Shown here piece after piece: positions 30,422 to 39,752 of a stretch of DNA of 64,000 bases. This DNA comes from Pseudomonas lini (GTDB lineage: Bacteria; Pseudomonadota; Gammaproteobacteria; Pseudomonadales; Pseudomonadaceae). The stretch is taken from the NCBI RefSeq assembly GCF_964063345.1, contig NZ_OZ061318.1:5580001-5644000 (forward strand), read 5' to 3'. The position numbers and the translations under genes are program-made. The notes beneath the pieces are model-generated. The model ran no database searches and was not told the origin of the DNA. It saw only the letters and a list, made by a program, of their open reading frames with translations. Every line of letters begins with the position of its first letter. Positions within the stretch are counted from its first letter, which is position 1.

Positions 30422-30451
30422 AGGCCCGCCCAATCAACAAAACTTCTGAAC

Positions 30452-30814
30452 TTAACTCCCCGTTTCCGTCCGCCGACTGCTCACCTCAGCCGGCACATCA
30501 TCCCCCGCCATGCGCTTGCGAAACAGCGCCGCCCGAGCCAGCAGCAGTGTGGTCACCGGCACGGTGATGGACAGTAGAACCGGGATCAGCCAGGCATGCA
30601 GCACCGGCGCCGATTTGAGCGCCGAAAAGTAAATGATCGAAGCCAATGCCACGCACCACGCGCCCAAGGTCGAGGCCAGCGCGGGCGGGTGCATGCGCTG
30701 GAAATAATCCTTCATCCGCAGCAGCCCAACCGCGCCGATCAACGTAAACAGGCTGCTCAGCACCAGCAGAACCGCCACCGCGATTTCCACCCACAGAGAC
30801 AGTTCGGGCCTCAT
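30452..30814 (-). CDS. Mrp/Pha-type cation/H+ antiporter subunit G
   Basis: A 120-residue membrane protein of the MnhG/PhaG family: three helices with the motif GAVGLLRMKDYFQRMHPPALASTLG. Last gene of a six-gene minus-strand operon, starting four bases inside the F gene. The complex exchanges Na+ (or K+) for protons at the inner membrane. Confidence 0.93.
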   Translation of the reverse strand: MRPELSLWVEIAVAVLLVLSSLFTLIGAVGLLRMKDYFQRMHPPALASTLGAWCVALASIIYFSALKSAPVLHAWLIPVLLSITVPVTTLLLARAALFRKRMAGDDVPAEVSSRRTETGS

Positions 30815-31089
30815 TCGATCACCTCCCCACGCAGCAGGAATTTGGCCAGGGCGAACGAGCCGACGAAGCCGAACAGGGCGATCAGCAGCGCCGCCTCGAA
30901 GTAAGTGTCACTGGCATAACGAATGCCCAGCGCGAGCATCATCAGCATGGCGATGATGTACAGGTAATCCAGGGCCAGAACCCGATCCTGGGCCGACGGG
31001 CCCTTGAACAGCCGGATCAGGGTCAGAATCATCGCCATTGAAAAGATGAACAGGCTCAGCAGGATCGCGTTCGACAGCAATGCGCTCAT
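30811..31089 (-). CDS. Mrp/Pha-type antiporter subunit F
   Basis: A 92-residue MnhF/PhaF protein with three helices and the conserved RLFKGPSAQDRVLALDYLY loop. It overlaps both neighbours by four bases (ATGA), so is translationally coupled to E and G. Confidence 0.93.
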   Translation of the reverse strand: MSALLSNAILLSLFIFSMAMILTLIRLFKGPSAQDRVLALDYLYIIAMLMMLALGIRYASDTYFEAALLIALFGFVGSFALAKFLLRGEVIE

Positions 31090-31574
31090 TCGAAGATCTC
31101 CATCAAGGGGCGTTCATAGGTCGTCTTGAAGTGCTGGATGAATTGGTTTTCGTCATCCAGATCGAAGACGTGCAGCAACAGAATGCTGCGATCCAGCGCC
31201 AATTCCGACCAGACCGTGCCGGGGACCACCGTACAGATCATCGACAGCGCCGCGAGGCCGTTGGCATCGCGCAAATCCAGCGGCACCTTGATGAACCGCG
31301 AGCGGGGCGCACGACGGCCCGCGTTGAGCACGCCCCAGGCTACGGCGAGGTTGGACACGATCACGTCGCGCCCGACCAGCAAGAACAAACGCAGGATCAC
31401 CCCGGGACGACGAATGCGGATCGGCAGCGGCCGCAACTTGCGCATCATCAACGGCGCGCAGAACCCCAGCACGGCGCCCAGCAGCAGATTGCCGGGACTC
31501 ATCGACAGGTTCAACACCAGCCACAGCAACCACAACGCCAAAGACAGCCACGGTGCAGGAAACAGACGCTTCAT
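31086..31574 (-). CDS. Mrp/Pha-type antiporter subunit E
   Basis: A 162-residue MnhE/PhaE protein: two to three N-terminal helices, then a cytosolic part with VVPGTVWSELALDRSILLLHV. Overlaps D and F by four bases each. E is an accessory subunit needed for assembly in known Mrp complexes. Confidence 0.92.
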   Translation of the reverse strand: MKRLFPAPWLSLALWLLWLVLNLSMSPGNLLLGAVLGFCAPLMMRKLRPLPIRIRRPGVILRLFLLVGRDVIVSNLAVAWGVLNAGRRAPRSRFIKVPLDLRDANGLAALSMICTVVPGTVWSELALDRSILLLHVFDLDDENQFIQHFKTTYERPLMEIFE

Positions 31575-33256
31575 GGTTGCACCTCCAGCAGCGCTGTCTT
31601 GGCTTGTGGGCCTGGAATTACACGGGTTTCGAGCACCGCCATCACGTATTGCTGCGGGTTGTTCAATGCATCGGCCGCCGCTTGGGTGTAGCGCAGCAGC
31701 GGTTCAGCCTTGAACGTCAGCGCAATGCTCAGCCCCAGCAGAATGACAATCGGCACGCATTCCAGGCGCCGCAGCAAGGGCGATGGGCGCTCTTGCGGGG
31801 TCCAGAAACGCTGGATGCCCAAACGCGAGAAAGCGATCAGTGAGGCCAGCCCGGACAGGATCAACAGGACGAGCAAACCCCATGCACCCTTCGATATCGG
31901 TTCGTCGCTGCCATTACCCAGACCCAGCGGATTGAGCAGGGCGCTGAGCAGACTGAGTTTGCCGATAAACCCTGAAAGTGGCGGCATACCGATGATCAGC
32001 AGGGCGCAGGCGATGAAGCTCAAACCGAGGAACGCCATGGTCCAGGGAATCACCTGTCCGACCACGGCTTTGCGGTCGTCATCGAGGTTGAAGCCTTTGG
32101 GCGGCTGCAAGGATTCCAAGGGCCGGGGAAGCAGTTCGCCGTCATCGAATAGCGGCATCTCGTTGGCCGAACGCGAGCGCTCGATCAATTCGGCCAGCAA
32201 GAACAGCGCGCTCAAGGCCAGGGTCGAGCTGACCAGATAGAACAGGGCCGCGCCAATCAGGTTTGGCTGGGCGAAACCGATGGCCGACAACAGAATGCCT
32301 GCCGACACCAGAATGCTCAGGCTGGCCATGCGTTCCAGGCGTTGCGCGGCGAGGATCGCCACGGCGGCGCAGACGATGGTCGCCATGCCGCCGTAGATCA
32401 GCCAGTCGCCACCGAAGTACGCGGATGCCCCGGCCTGTCCGGAGAACAGCAGCGTCCACAGGCGTAGCAAGGTGTAGACGCCGACCTTGGTCATGATCGC
32501 GAACATCGCCGCCACGGGCGCGCTGGCCGCGGAGTAGGCCGGCACCAGCCAGAAATTCAATGGCCACATCCCGGCCTTGGCCAGGAACGCCACCGCCAGA
32601 ATGGCCGCGCCGGCATGCAGCAAGCCGCGATCGGCTTCTGGCACCAGCGGGATTTTCAGCGCCAGGTCGGCCATGTTCAGCGTGCCGGTGACGCCGTAGA
32701 TCAGCGCCGCGCCAATTAGAAACAGCGACGAGGCCAGCAGGTTGATCGAGATGTAATGCAGCCCCGACGACACCCGCGCCCGGCCCGAACCGTGCAGCAT
32801 CAGCCCGTAAGAGGCAGCCAGCAGCACTTCGAAAAACACGAACAGGTTGAACAGGTCTGCCGTCAGGAAGGCGCCGTACAGGCCCATCAACTGAATCTGA
32901 AACAGCGCGTGGAAACTCGAACCGGCACCGTCCCAGCGGGCCATGGCGAACAGCAACGCGCTGACGCCGATGATCCCGGTCAGCACCAGCATCAGCGCCG
33001 ACAGACGATCGACCACCAGCACAATGCCGAACGGCACCTGCCAGTTGCCCGGCAGGTACACACCGATGGAGCCGGGTACACCGGTGGTTTGCGTCCATTG
33101 CAGCAGCATCACGGCAATGCCCAGCCCCAGCAGGCTGGAGAACAGGTTGATTTTGGCCTTTAGCGGGCGATGTTTCTCGCCCAGCATCAGCATCACCGCG
33201 GCGGTCAGCAACGGTAGCAGAATCGGTGCAGCGATCAGGTGCGCCATCGGATTCAT
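31571..33256 (-). CDS. Mrp/Pha-type antiporter subunit D (NuoN/L-like)
   Basis: A 561-residue proton-translocating membrane subunit related to complex I antiporter-like subunits. About 14 helices with conserved charged sites in KAGMWPLNFWLVPAYSAA and MTKVGVYTLLRLW. It is longer than usual at about 400-430, where a charged loop (LLPRPLESLQPPKGFNLDDD) is inserted, typical of PhaD. ATGA overlap with subunit C. Confidence 0.94.
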   Translation of the reverse strand: MNPMAHLIAAPILLPLLTAAVMLMLGEKHRPLKAKINLFSSLLGLGIAVMLLQWTQTTGVPGSIGVYLPGNWQVPFGIVLVVDRLSALMLVLTGIIGVSALLFAMARWDGAGSSFHALFQIQLMGLYGAFLTADLFNLFVFFEVLLAASYGLMLHGSGRARVSSGLHYISINLLASSLFLIGAALIYGVTGTLNMADLALKIPLVPEADRGLLHAGAAILAVAFLAKAGMWPLNFWLVPAYSAASAPVAAMFAIMTKVGVYTLLRLWTLLFSGQAGASAYFGGDWLIYGGMATIVCAAVAILAAQRLERMASLSILVSAGILLSAIGFAQPNLIGAALFYLVSSTLALSALFLLAELIERSRSANEMPLFDDGELLPRPLESLQPPKGFNLDDDRKAVVGQVIPWTMAFLGLSFIACALLIIGMPPLSGFIGKLSLLSALLNPLGLGNGSDEPISKGAWGLLVLLILSGLASLIAFSRLGIQRFWTPQERPSPLLRRLECVPIVILLGLSIALTFKAEPLLRYTQAAADALNNPQQYVMAVLETRVIPGPQAKTALLEVQP

Positions 33257-33597
33257 TCTTTAGGCTCCCGGCCATCCACATGGTCGGTACCGGTCAGGCC
33301 CCGGGAGGCGAGCAGCACCACCAGGAACAGCGCGGTCATGGCGAAGCTGATGACGATCGCGGTCAGTACCAACGCTTGCGGCAGCGGGTCGGTGTAGTGC
33401 AGCAAATCCTGAGGCACGCCGTCCTTGATGTTCGGCTCCTTGCCGATGAACAGGCTGCCCATGCTGAAGATGAACAGGTTGACGCCGTAGGACAGCAGGC
33501 ACAGGCCCATGACCACTTGGAACGTCCGTGGCCGCAGCACCAGCCACACGCCGGACGCGGCCAGCACACCGATGGCGATTGCGATGACTTCTTCCAT
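33253..33597 (-). CDS. Mrp/Pha-type antiporter subunit C (NuoK-like)
   Basis: A 114-residue MnhC/PhaC protein with three helices. GVWLVLRPRTFQVVMGLCLL and YGVNLFIFSMG match NuoK-like subunits. The start is ATG 33597, sharing ATGA with the stop of subunit AB. The longer reading frame that continues upstream in this phase is an overlap artefact inside the AB gene. Confidence 0.93.
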   Translation of the reverse strand: MEEVIAIAIGVLAASGVWLVLRPRTFQVVMGLCLLSYGVNLFIFSMGSLFIGKEPNIKDGVPQDLLHYTDPLPQALVLTAIVISFAMTALFLVVLLASRGLTGTDHVDGREPKE

Positions 33598-36527
33598 CAG
33601 ATGGCTCCTTGCGTGGCAGCCGCTTTGGCCGTGGGCTTGGTTTGCGCGCTGGTTTTGTGACCGCGTACCGATTGGTGGGCGAGGGCGGTGAGGATCAGCA
33701 ATGTCGAACCGACCACCACGGCGTACACGCCAATGTCGAAGAACAGCGCGCTGGCGATGTGAATGTCGCCCAGCAGCGGCAATGTGAAATGCCAAGTGTG
33801 AGTGGTGAGGAATGGATACCCGGCCGCCATCGCCCCGAGCCCGGTGACCGTGGCGAACAGCAGCCCGGTGCCCATCCAGCGCAGCGGCCGCAGGCTCATT
33901 TGCGCCTCGACCCACTGGGTGCCGGCGACCATGTATTGCAGGATGAACGCCACCGACATCACCAGACCGGCGACGAAACCGCCACCCGGTTGATTGTGCC
34001 CGCGCATGAACAGGTAGACCGACACCACAAACGCAATCGGCAGCAGCAGGCGCACCAGCACCGCTGGCACCATCATGAAACCGAGCGCGGTGTCGCTGGC
34101 GTGACGCGGGTTGACCAGGTCGGTGACCACATCCGGCGCGAGCAAACGTTGCTGCGCCGGCAGCTGCAGGCTTTCTTTCGGCGGGCGGAAGCGTCGCAGC
34201 AGGGCGAACACGGCCAGGGCCACCGCCACCAGCACGGTGATTTCGCCGAGGGTGTCGAAGCCACGGAAGTCCACCAGCATCACGTTGACCACGTTGCTGC
34301 CGCCGCCTTCGGGCAGTGCGCGACTGAGGTAGAACGAGGAAATATCGTTGGGCGTCTGGCGGGTCAGCATCGCGTAGGACAGTAATGCCATGCCGCCACC
34401 GACCGCGATCGACAGCAGCAAGTCGCGGATACGGCGGATGCGGGCCTTGCGCAGACTGCTCGGCAACGGCGAGACCTCTTCGATCCGTCGCGGCAGCCAG
34501 CGCAGACCGAGGAGGATCAACACCGTGGTCACCACTTCCACTGCCAGTTGCGTCAGGGCCAGATCCGGCGCCGAGAACCAGACGAAGGTCACGCAGGTCA
34601 TCAAGCCACAGACGCTGACCATGGTCAGGGCAGCGAGCCGGTGATACTTGGCTTGCCATGCCGCACCAAGGGCGCAGGCAATCGCCAGCAGCCAGAGGAT
34701 CACGAACACGATCGAGCCCTGAATCTTCGGCCGGTCGCCCCAGCTCAGGCTGCTGTGCAGCATCGGGATCAACCCGGCCAGCACCGCGGCGAGCACCACC
34801 AGAAACAGTTGGGTTTGCAAGCGTCGGGTACTGATCCGCCGCTCCAGACGTCGGGCCAGGCGCATCATGATCACCAGGCTGCGCTCGAACAGGCGCTTGC
34901 CATTGAAGTGGCTGATCACCGGCGGGTGCGTGAAGCGTCCGCGCTTGAGCTGATTGCGCAGCAGCAGATAGAGGGTGATGCCGCAGGACATGGCGATCAG
35001 ACTCATGATCATCGGCGCGTTCCAGCCGTGCCAGATCGCCAGGCTGTATTCGGGCAGCGTGCCGCCCACCACCGGCAATGCCGCCGCCGCGAGCAACGGG
35101 CCGACCACTTGCGCCGGGAAGATCCCCACCACCAGACAGGTGAACACCAGTAATTCCACCGGCGCGCGCATCCAGCGGGGCGGCTCGTGCGGGGTGTGCG
35201 GCAGGTCAGTGGCGGTCGGGCCGAAGAACACATCGACGGTGAAGCGCAGGGAATAGGCCACGCTGAACGTCCCGGCGATGGTCGCGACGATGGGCAGGGT
35301 CATCTCGATCCAGGCCGTCGCGTTGATGAACACGGTTTCGGCGAAGAACATCTCTTTCGACAGGAAACCGTTGAGCAGCGGCACGCCGGCCATGGAGGCA
35401 CTGGCGACCATGGCCAGGGTGGCGGTGAACGGGATCAGTTTGATCAGGCCGCTGAGTTTACGAATGTCCCGGGTGCCGCTTTCGTGGTCGATGATTCCGG
35501 CGGCCATGAACAGCGAGGCTTTGAAGGTGGCGTGGTTGAGAATGTGGAACACCGCGGCCACGGCGGCCAGCGGACTGTTCAGCCCCAGCAGCAAAGTGAT
35601 CAGGCCCAGGTGGCTGATGGTCGAGTAGGCCAGCAGGCCCTTGAGGTCGTTCTGGAACATCGCGCAGTAAGCGCCGAGCAACAGAGTGCAGGCGCCGGCT
35701 CCGCTGACGATGTAGAACCATTCTTCACTGCCGGACAGCGACGGCCACAGGCGTGCGAGCAGGAAGACCCCGGCCTTGACCATGGTCGCCGAGTGCAGAT
35801 AGGCCGAAACCGGTGTCGGCGCCGCCATGGCGTGGGGCAGCCAGAAGTGGAAGGGGAATTGCGCACTTTTACTCAGGGCGCCGATCAGGATCAGGGGCAG
35901 CAGAATAGGGTAGAGGGCATGTGCGCGAATCAGCTCGCCGGCGGCCAGGACCTTGTCCAGGTCATAGCTGCCGACCACATGGCCAAGCAGCATGACCCCC
36001 GCCAGCAAACACAAGCCGCCGGCACCGGTGACCATCAATGCCATATAGGCGCCACGTCGCGCATCGGCGCGGTGGTGCCAATAGCCGATCAACAGGAATG
36101 AGAAGAGGCTGGTCAGCTCCCAGAAAAACACGATCTGGATCAGGTTGCCGGAAATCACCAACCCGAGCATGGCGCCCATGAACGCCAGAAAAAACGCGAA
36201 GAACCGCGGCACCGGATCGTCCGGCGACATGTAGTAGCGGGCGTACAGAGAAACCAGCGTGCCGATGCCCAGCACCAGCATCGAGAACAGCCAGGCAAAA
36301 CCGTCCATGCGCAGAACGAAGTTCAGGCCCAAGCTCGGTAGCCAGAAGAATTCTTCGCGGATCACGCCGCCATGGGCGATTTGCGGGTACAAGAGGGCGA
36401 CCTGGACGGTGCCGATCAGGGCCACCACGCCAGCCAACAGCGATTCGGTGTTACGCGCGTTGTGCGGCAGCAAGGCTGCCAGACAGCTGCCGATAAAAGG
36501 CAGAAGCAGTAGAACTATCAGGGACAT
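33597..36527 (-). CDS. Mrp/Pha-type antiporter fused subunit A-B
   Basis: A 976-residue first gene of the operon. Residues 1-780 are MrpA: NuoL-like core with LLIGYWHHRADARRGAYMAL and the lysine-bearing KSAQFPFHFWLPHAMAAPTPVSAYLHSATMVKAG, plus an MrpA C-terminal domain. The last ~150 residues are an MrpB domain (LLLPIAFVVSVYLFMRGHNQPGGGFVAGL). The A-B fusion is usual in Gram-negative PhaAB. Role: pH and sodium/potassium homeostasis. Antiporter ion choice is not decidable here. Confidence 0.95.
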   Translation of the reverse strand: MSLIVLLLLPFIGSCLAALLPHNARNTESLLAGVVALIGTVQVALLYPQIAHGGVIREEFFWLPSLGLNFVLRMDGFAWLFSMLVLGIGTLVSLYARYYMSPDDPVPRFFAFFLAFMGAMLGLVISGNLIQIVFFWELTSLFSFLLIGYWHHRADARRGAYMALMVTGAGGLCLLAGVMLLGHVVGSYDLDKVLAAGELIRAHALYPILLPLILIGALSKSAQFPFHFWLPHAMAAPTPVSAYLHSATMVKAGVFLLARLWPSLSGSEEWFYIVSGAGACTLLLGAYCAMFQNDLKGLLAYSTISHLGLITLLLGLNSPLAAVAAVFHILNHATFKASLFMAAGIIDHESGTRDIRKLSGLIKLIPFTATLAMVASASMAGVPLLNGFLSKEMFFAETVFINATAWIEMTLPIVATIAGTFSVAYSLRFTVDVFFGPTATDLPHTPHEPPRWMRAPVELLVFTCLVVGIFPAQVVGPLLAAAALPVVGGTLPEYSLAIWHGWNAPMIMSLIAMSCGITLYLLLRNQLKRGRFTHPPVISHFNGKRLFERSLVIMMRLARRLERRISTRRLQTQLFLVVLAAVLAGLIPMLHSSLSWGDRPKIQGSIVFVILWLLAIACALGAAWQAKYHRLAALTMVSVCGLMTCVTFVWFSAPDLALTQLAVEVVTTVLILLGLRWLPRRIEEVSPLPSSLRKARIRRIRDLLLSIAVGGGMALLSYAMLTRQTPNDISSFYLSRALPEGGGSNVVNVMLVDFRGFDTLGEITVLVAVALAVFALLRRFRPPKESLQLPAQQRLLAPDVVTDLVNPRHASDTALGFMMVPAVLVRLLLPIAFVVSVYLFMRGHNQPGGGFVAGLVMSVAFILQYMVAGTQWVEAQMSLRPLRWMGTGLLFATVTGLGAMAAGYPFLTTHTWHFTLPLLGDIHIASALFFDIGVYAVVVGSTLLILTALAHQSVRGHKTSAQTKPTAKAAATQGAI

Positions 36528-36675
36528 AGGCTTCTAATCTGCGGAAGTTTGTTAAGCATCATACGTGCCAGCTCCCGGATCACCAAACGCCAAGCTGTCG
36601 CAGAATCCTACAAGGTAAACGGAAAATTCCTGTTTATCATTGTTTCAGGGAGCGCGATTTCGCCTGTCCCGGCCC

Positions 36676-36769
36676 CATCGCGGGCAAGCCCGCTCCCACA
36701 GAGATTTTGGTTGTACACAAATCGCGTATACACCTCCAGACCCTGTGGGAGCGGGCTTGCCCGCGATGG
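36676..36769. repeat. REP pair
   Basis: ATCGCGGGCAAGCCCGCTCC and inverted GGGAGCGGGCTTGCCCGCGA around a spacer of about 45 bases, in the 272-base gap between the antiporter operon start and the end of the EamA gene. Confidence 0.9.
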
Positions 36770-36799
36770 CTATCTATCAAGCAACGTAGAAATGGGGGC

Positions 36800-37735
36800 T
36801 TATCCCTGTGCTTCCTGCTCCAACTCTTCTTCAGGCGAAGCAACCTTACCCTTAGTCTTCAACTCACTGACAATCACCGCCGCCACAATCAATCCCGCCC
36901 CCACCAACGCAATCGCCGGCAATCGCTCCCCGGCGATCCGCCCGACAATCCCGGCCCACACCGGCTCCCCCGCATAGATCAACGTCGCCCGCGTCGGCGA
37001 AACACTCTTCTGCGCCCAGTTCATCGCCACCTGAATCGCCGCACTCGCCGCGCCCAGCCCCAATGCGCTGCACAACAGCAACCAGGAGAATCCCGGAATC
37101 ACTTCCTGAGTCGGCACCACCATCAAAAAGGCCAGCACCGCAGTCACCGCCAGTTGCACCACTGTCACCCGGCGCACGTCGACCTGGCCGGCATAGGTGC
37201 TGATCAAAATGATCTCCGCCGCAATCGCCACGGCGCTGATCAATGTGGCGATTTCACCGGGGCTGAAATTGAATGACGCGCCGGCCGGTCCCGACAACAG
37301 CATCAACCCGGTAAAGGCCAGCATGATCCCGATGCTCGGCATCAGCCCCGGCCGCCGACCCAGCACCAGCCATTGCAGCAACGGCACGAACGGCACATAC
37401 AGCGCCGTAATAAACGCCGACTGACTACTGGGAATGCTCTGCAAACCCACGGTCTGCAAGCCATAACCGAGCATGATCGCCACGCCGATGAACGACCCGG
37501 CCTTGAGTTCGAACAGGGTCAGTTCGCGCAGATGACGCCAGGAGAACAGGGCAACAATGCTCGCCGCCGCAGCAAAACGCAGACCGACGAAAAACATCGG
37601 CCCGCTGACGGTCATCGCGTGCTGCACCAGCAAAAAGGTCCCGCCCCAGATCACGGTGATCAGCACCAACACGCACTCAGCTTTGCTGAACCGTGAGAAA
37701 CGGGAGGAAGCAGGGGAGGAGTTCACCGACGTCAT
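36800..37735 (-). CDS. EamA-family drug/metabolite exporter
   Basis: A 311-residue protein with ten predicted helices and two EamA repeats (VIWGGTFLLVQHAMTVSGP at the first; WAQKSVSPTRATLIYAGEPVWAG in the second). DMT transporters of this kind often export amino acids or metabolites. The start is ATG 37735 (MTSVNSSPASS). It is divergent from an XRE-cupin regulator, which probably controls it. The C-terminal tail is Glu-rich. Confidence 0.9.
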   Translation of the reverse strand: MTSVNSSPASSRFSRFSKAECVLVLITVIWGGTFLLVQHAMTVSGPMFFVGLRFAAAASIVALFSWRHLRELTLFELKAGSFIGVAIMLGYGLQTVGLQSIPSSQSAFITALYVPFVPLLQWLVLGRRPGLMPSIGIMLAFTGLMLLSGPAGASFNFSPGEIATLISAVAIAAEIILISTYAGQVDVRRVTVVQLAVTAVLAFLMVVPTQEVIPGFSWLLLCSALGLGAASAAIQVAMNWAQKSVSPTRATLIYAGEPVWAGIVGRIAGERLPAIALVGAGLIVAAVIVSELKTKGKVASPEEELEQEAQG

Positions 37736-37782
37736 GACCTTGCGCGCTACCTGAGGGAGACGCACAATGCGCCGGAAGTTGG

Positions 37783-37794
37783 GCAGTATACTGC
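37783..37794. promoter_or_regulatory. Perfect palindrome between divergent genes
   Basis: GCAGTATACTGC, a 12-bp perfect palindrome in the 72-base gap between the EamA gene and the XRE-cupin regulator. Its size and place fit an operator for the regulator covering both promoters. Confidence 0.5.
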
Positions 37795-37807
37795 GCAATA
37801 CCACCAA

Positions 37808-38383
37808 GTGAGCAATATAGTGCACAAAGATTCCACCCAACGGGCTTCGGTTCTCCAGCACGTCAGCCAGAACGTTCGACGTCTGCGCCACGCCGCCGAC
37901 ATGAGCCAGACCGCTTTGGCCGAAAAGTCCGGGGTCAGCCGCCGGATGCTGGTGGCCATCGAGGCCGGCGAGAAGAATGTCAGCCTGACCACCCTCGACC
38001 GCGTGGCCGAAGCGCTGGACGTAGCCTTCAGCGACCTGATCCAGGCCCCGGATGCCCGCGACCCGAGCCGCATCAACGAAGTCGCTTGGGCCGGAACGAT
38101 CCCCGGCAGCAAAGCTGTTTTACTGTCAAAAGCCACCGCCACCCGTGAAGTGGAACAATGGGAATGGTGTCTGCAACCGGGCGAGGTTTATCCATCGCAG
38201 CCGGATGCCGAAGGCTGGAGTGAGCAGATTTATGTGTTCGAAGGTTGCCTGACCCTGATGCTCGGCGACCAACCGCAGAAAATCGCTGCCGGTGAGTTCT
38301 TCATGTTCGCCAGCAACCAGCCGCACTCCTATCGTAACGACGGGGAAGTGGCGGCGCGGTTTGTGCGTAATGTGGTGATCTGA
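37808..38383 (+). CDS. XRE-cupin transcriptional regulator
   Basis: A protein of about 190 residues with an N-terminal HTH_3 domain (MSQTALAEKSGVSRRMLVAIEAGEKNVSLTT region at residues 32-62) and a C-terminal cupin (about 115-185; EQIYVFEGCLTLMLGD, GEFFMFASNQPHSYRN). Such regulators sense a small metabolite through the cupin and often control a neighbouring exporter. GTG 37808 is used here; GTG 37820 is equally possible. Confidence 0.88.
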   Translation: MSNIVHKDSTQRASVLQHVSQNVRRLRHAADMSQTALAEKSGVSRRMLVAIEAGEKNVSLTTLDRVAEALDVAFSDLIQAPDARDPSRINEVAWAGTIPGSKAVLLSKATATREVEQWEWCLQPGEVYPSQPDAEGWSEQIYVFEGCLTLMLGDQPQKIAAGEFFMFASNQPHSYRNDGEVAARFVRNVVI

Positions 38384-38484
38384 CTGTTTACCGGCCAACA
38401 CTGGATAAGCACTTTGCTGTTTTAAAGCTGCAAGTATTTCTCGGATAGTTAATTAACCTATTGAAATAAAACAAATTTAATTTC

Positions 38485-38500
38485 AGGCACGACTCCTGCA
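38485..38500 (+). promoter_or_regulatory. Sigma-54 promoter of the sfnB operon
   Basis: AGGCACGACTCCTGCA keeps the invariant GG (38486-38487) and GC (38498-38499) at the exact 10-base spacing and matches TGGCACG-N4-TTGCA at all but two of its defined bases. An AT-rich stretch (38447-38484) upstream could take IHF or an enhancer-binding activator. Expected transcript start is about 38511, 29 bases before sfnB. SfnR-type RpoN activators are known for sfn genes. Confidence 0.75.
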
Positions 38501-38539
38501 AAAGCTCTGGGGCATTCACCAGACTCCCGGAGTCGGCCC

Positions 38540-39742
38540 ATGACAGCCTCTGCCCAACCCTCGCAAACCGCCCATGTGATCCACTCGGACGCCGAGGCGA
38601 TCGCCGTCGCTCACAAGCTCGCCGCCCGCTTCGCTATCGAGGCCAGCGCTCGTGACCGCGAGCGACGTCTGCCGGTCGCCGAACTCGACGAGTTCTCCGC
38701 CAGTGGTTTATGGGGCATCACCATTCCCAAAGAATACGGCGGTGCCGGCGTGTCTTACGTGACAGTCGCCGAGGTGATCAAGATCATTTCCGCCGCTGAC
38801 CCGTCCCTCGGCCAGATCCCGCAAAACCATCTGGGCGTGCTCGACATCCTGCTGCAAACCGCCACCGAAGCGCAGAAGCGCTATTACTTCGGCAAAGTCC
38901 TGCAGGGCTACCGTTTCGGCAACGCTTTCTCCGAATCGAAAAGCAAGAATGCCGGTGCCTTTGAAACCCGTATCCGTTTCGATAAAGACTTCGCGCGAAT
39001 CGACGGCGAGAAGTTCTACTGCACCGGCGCTTTGTTCGCGCACATCGTGCCGGCAGTGGCGGTCGATCAAGAGAACAAGGCTTTCATCGCCTTCATCGAG
39101 CGCGACAATCCCGGGTTGACGGTGATCGACAGTTGGGATGGTTTCGGCCAGCGCACCACTGCCAGCGGCGGTGTGACCCTGAACGCGGTGAATGTGCCTT
39201 TGAGCGCGGTGATCCCGGCCCACAAGGCGTTCGACGAACCCACCGCCGACGGCCCGATCTCGCAAATCATCCAGGCTGCGGTGGATACCGGCATCGCCAT
39301 CGGCGCCCTGGAAGAAACCAAGCGCTACGCTCGTGAAGCCCGACCATGGATCGACAGTCAGCAGGATCATGGCTGGCAGGACCCGTTCAGCATCGCCGCG
39401 ATCGGCGACCTCGAATGGCGGGTTCATGGCACCGAAGCGATCCTGAAAAAGGCCGGCCAAGCCATCGACGCCGCGTTGCTCAAAGCCAATGAAGACACGG
39501 TTGCCCGCGCCTCGGTGGTGGTCGCACAGGCGAAAGTCCTCTCTGCCGAAATCGCCTTGCTCACCAGCAGCAAACTCTTCGAACTCGCCGGCACCCGCTC
39601 GGTGCTCGGCAAGTACAACCTCGACCGTCACTGGCGCAACGCCCGGACGCACACCTTGCACGACCCGGCTCGCTGGAAATATCACTTGATCGGCAACTAC
39701 CTGCTCAACGGCGTGAAGCCTGCGCGCCACGCCTGGAACTGA
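38540..39742 (+). CDS. sfnB: SfnB-family sulfur-acquisition flavin oxidoreductase
   Basis: A 400-residue acyl-CoA-dehydrogenase-like flavoprotein. N-terminal helical domain with SGLWGITIPKEYGGAGVSY, a middle beta domain (GNAFSESKSKNAG, EKFYCTGALFAHIVP) and a C-terminal four-helix domain ending DPARWKYHLIGNYLLNG. This is the SfnB/DszC-like group made under sulfate starvation, acting on sulfones or related sulfur compounds. First gene after the sigma-54 promoter; followed after 10 bases by a small related gene. Confidence 0.9.
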   Translation: MTASAQPSQTAHVIHSDAEAIAVAHKLAARFAIEASARDRERRLPVAELDEFSASGLWGITIPKEYGGAGVSYVTVAEVIKIISAADPSLGQIPQNHLGVLDILLQTATEAQKRYYFGKVLQGYRFGNAFSESKSKNAGAFETRIRFDKDFARIDGEKFYCTGALFAHIVPAVAVDQENKAFIAFIERDNPGLTVIDSWDGFGQRTTASGGVTLNAVNVPLSAVIPAHKAFDEPTADGPISQIIQAAVDTGIAIGALEETKRYAREARPWIDSQQDHGWQDPFSIAAIGDLEWRVHGTEAILKKAGQAIDAALLKANEDTVARASVVVAQAKVLSAEIALLTSSKLFELAGTRSVLGKYNLDRHWRNARTHTLHDPARWKYHLIGNYLLNGVKPARHAWN

Positions 39743-39752
39743 GGAGCCCACC

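Noticed and set aside
33598..34659. Long upstream extension of the antiporter C-subunit frame
   Set aside because: It overlaps the AB gene out of frame; the 114-residue C subunit from ATG 33597 has exact family length.
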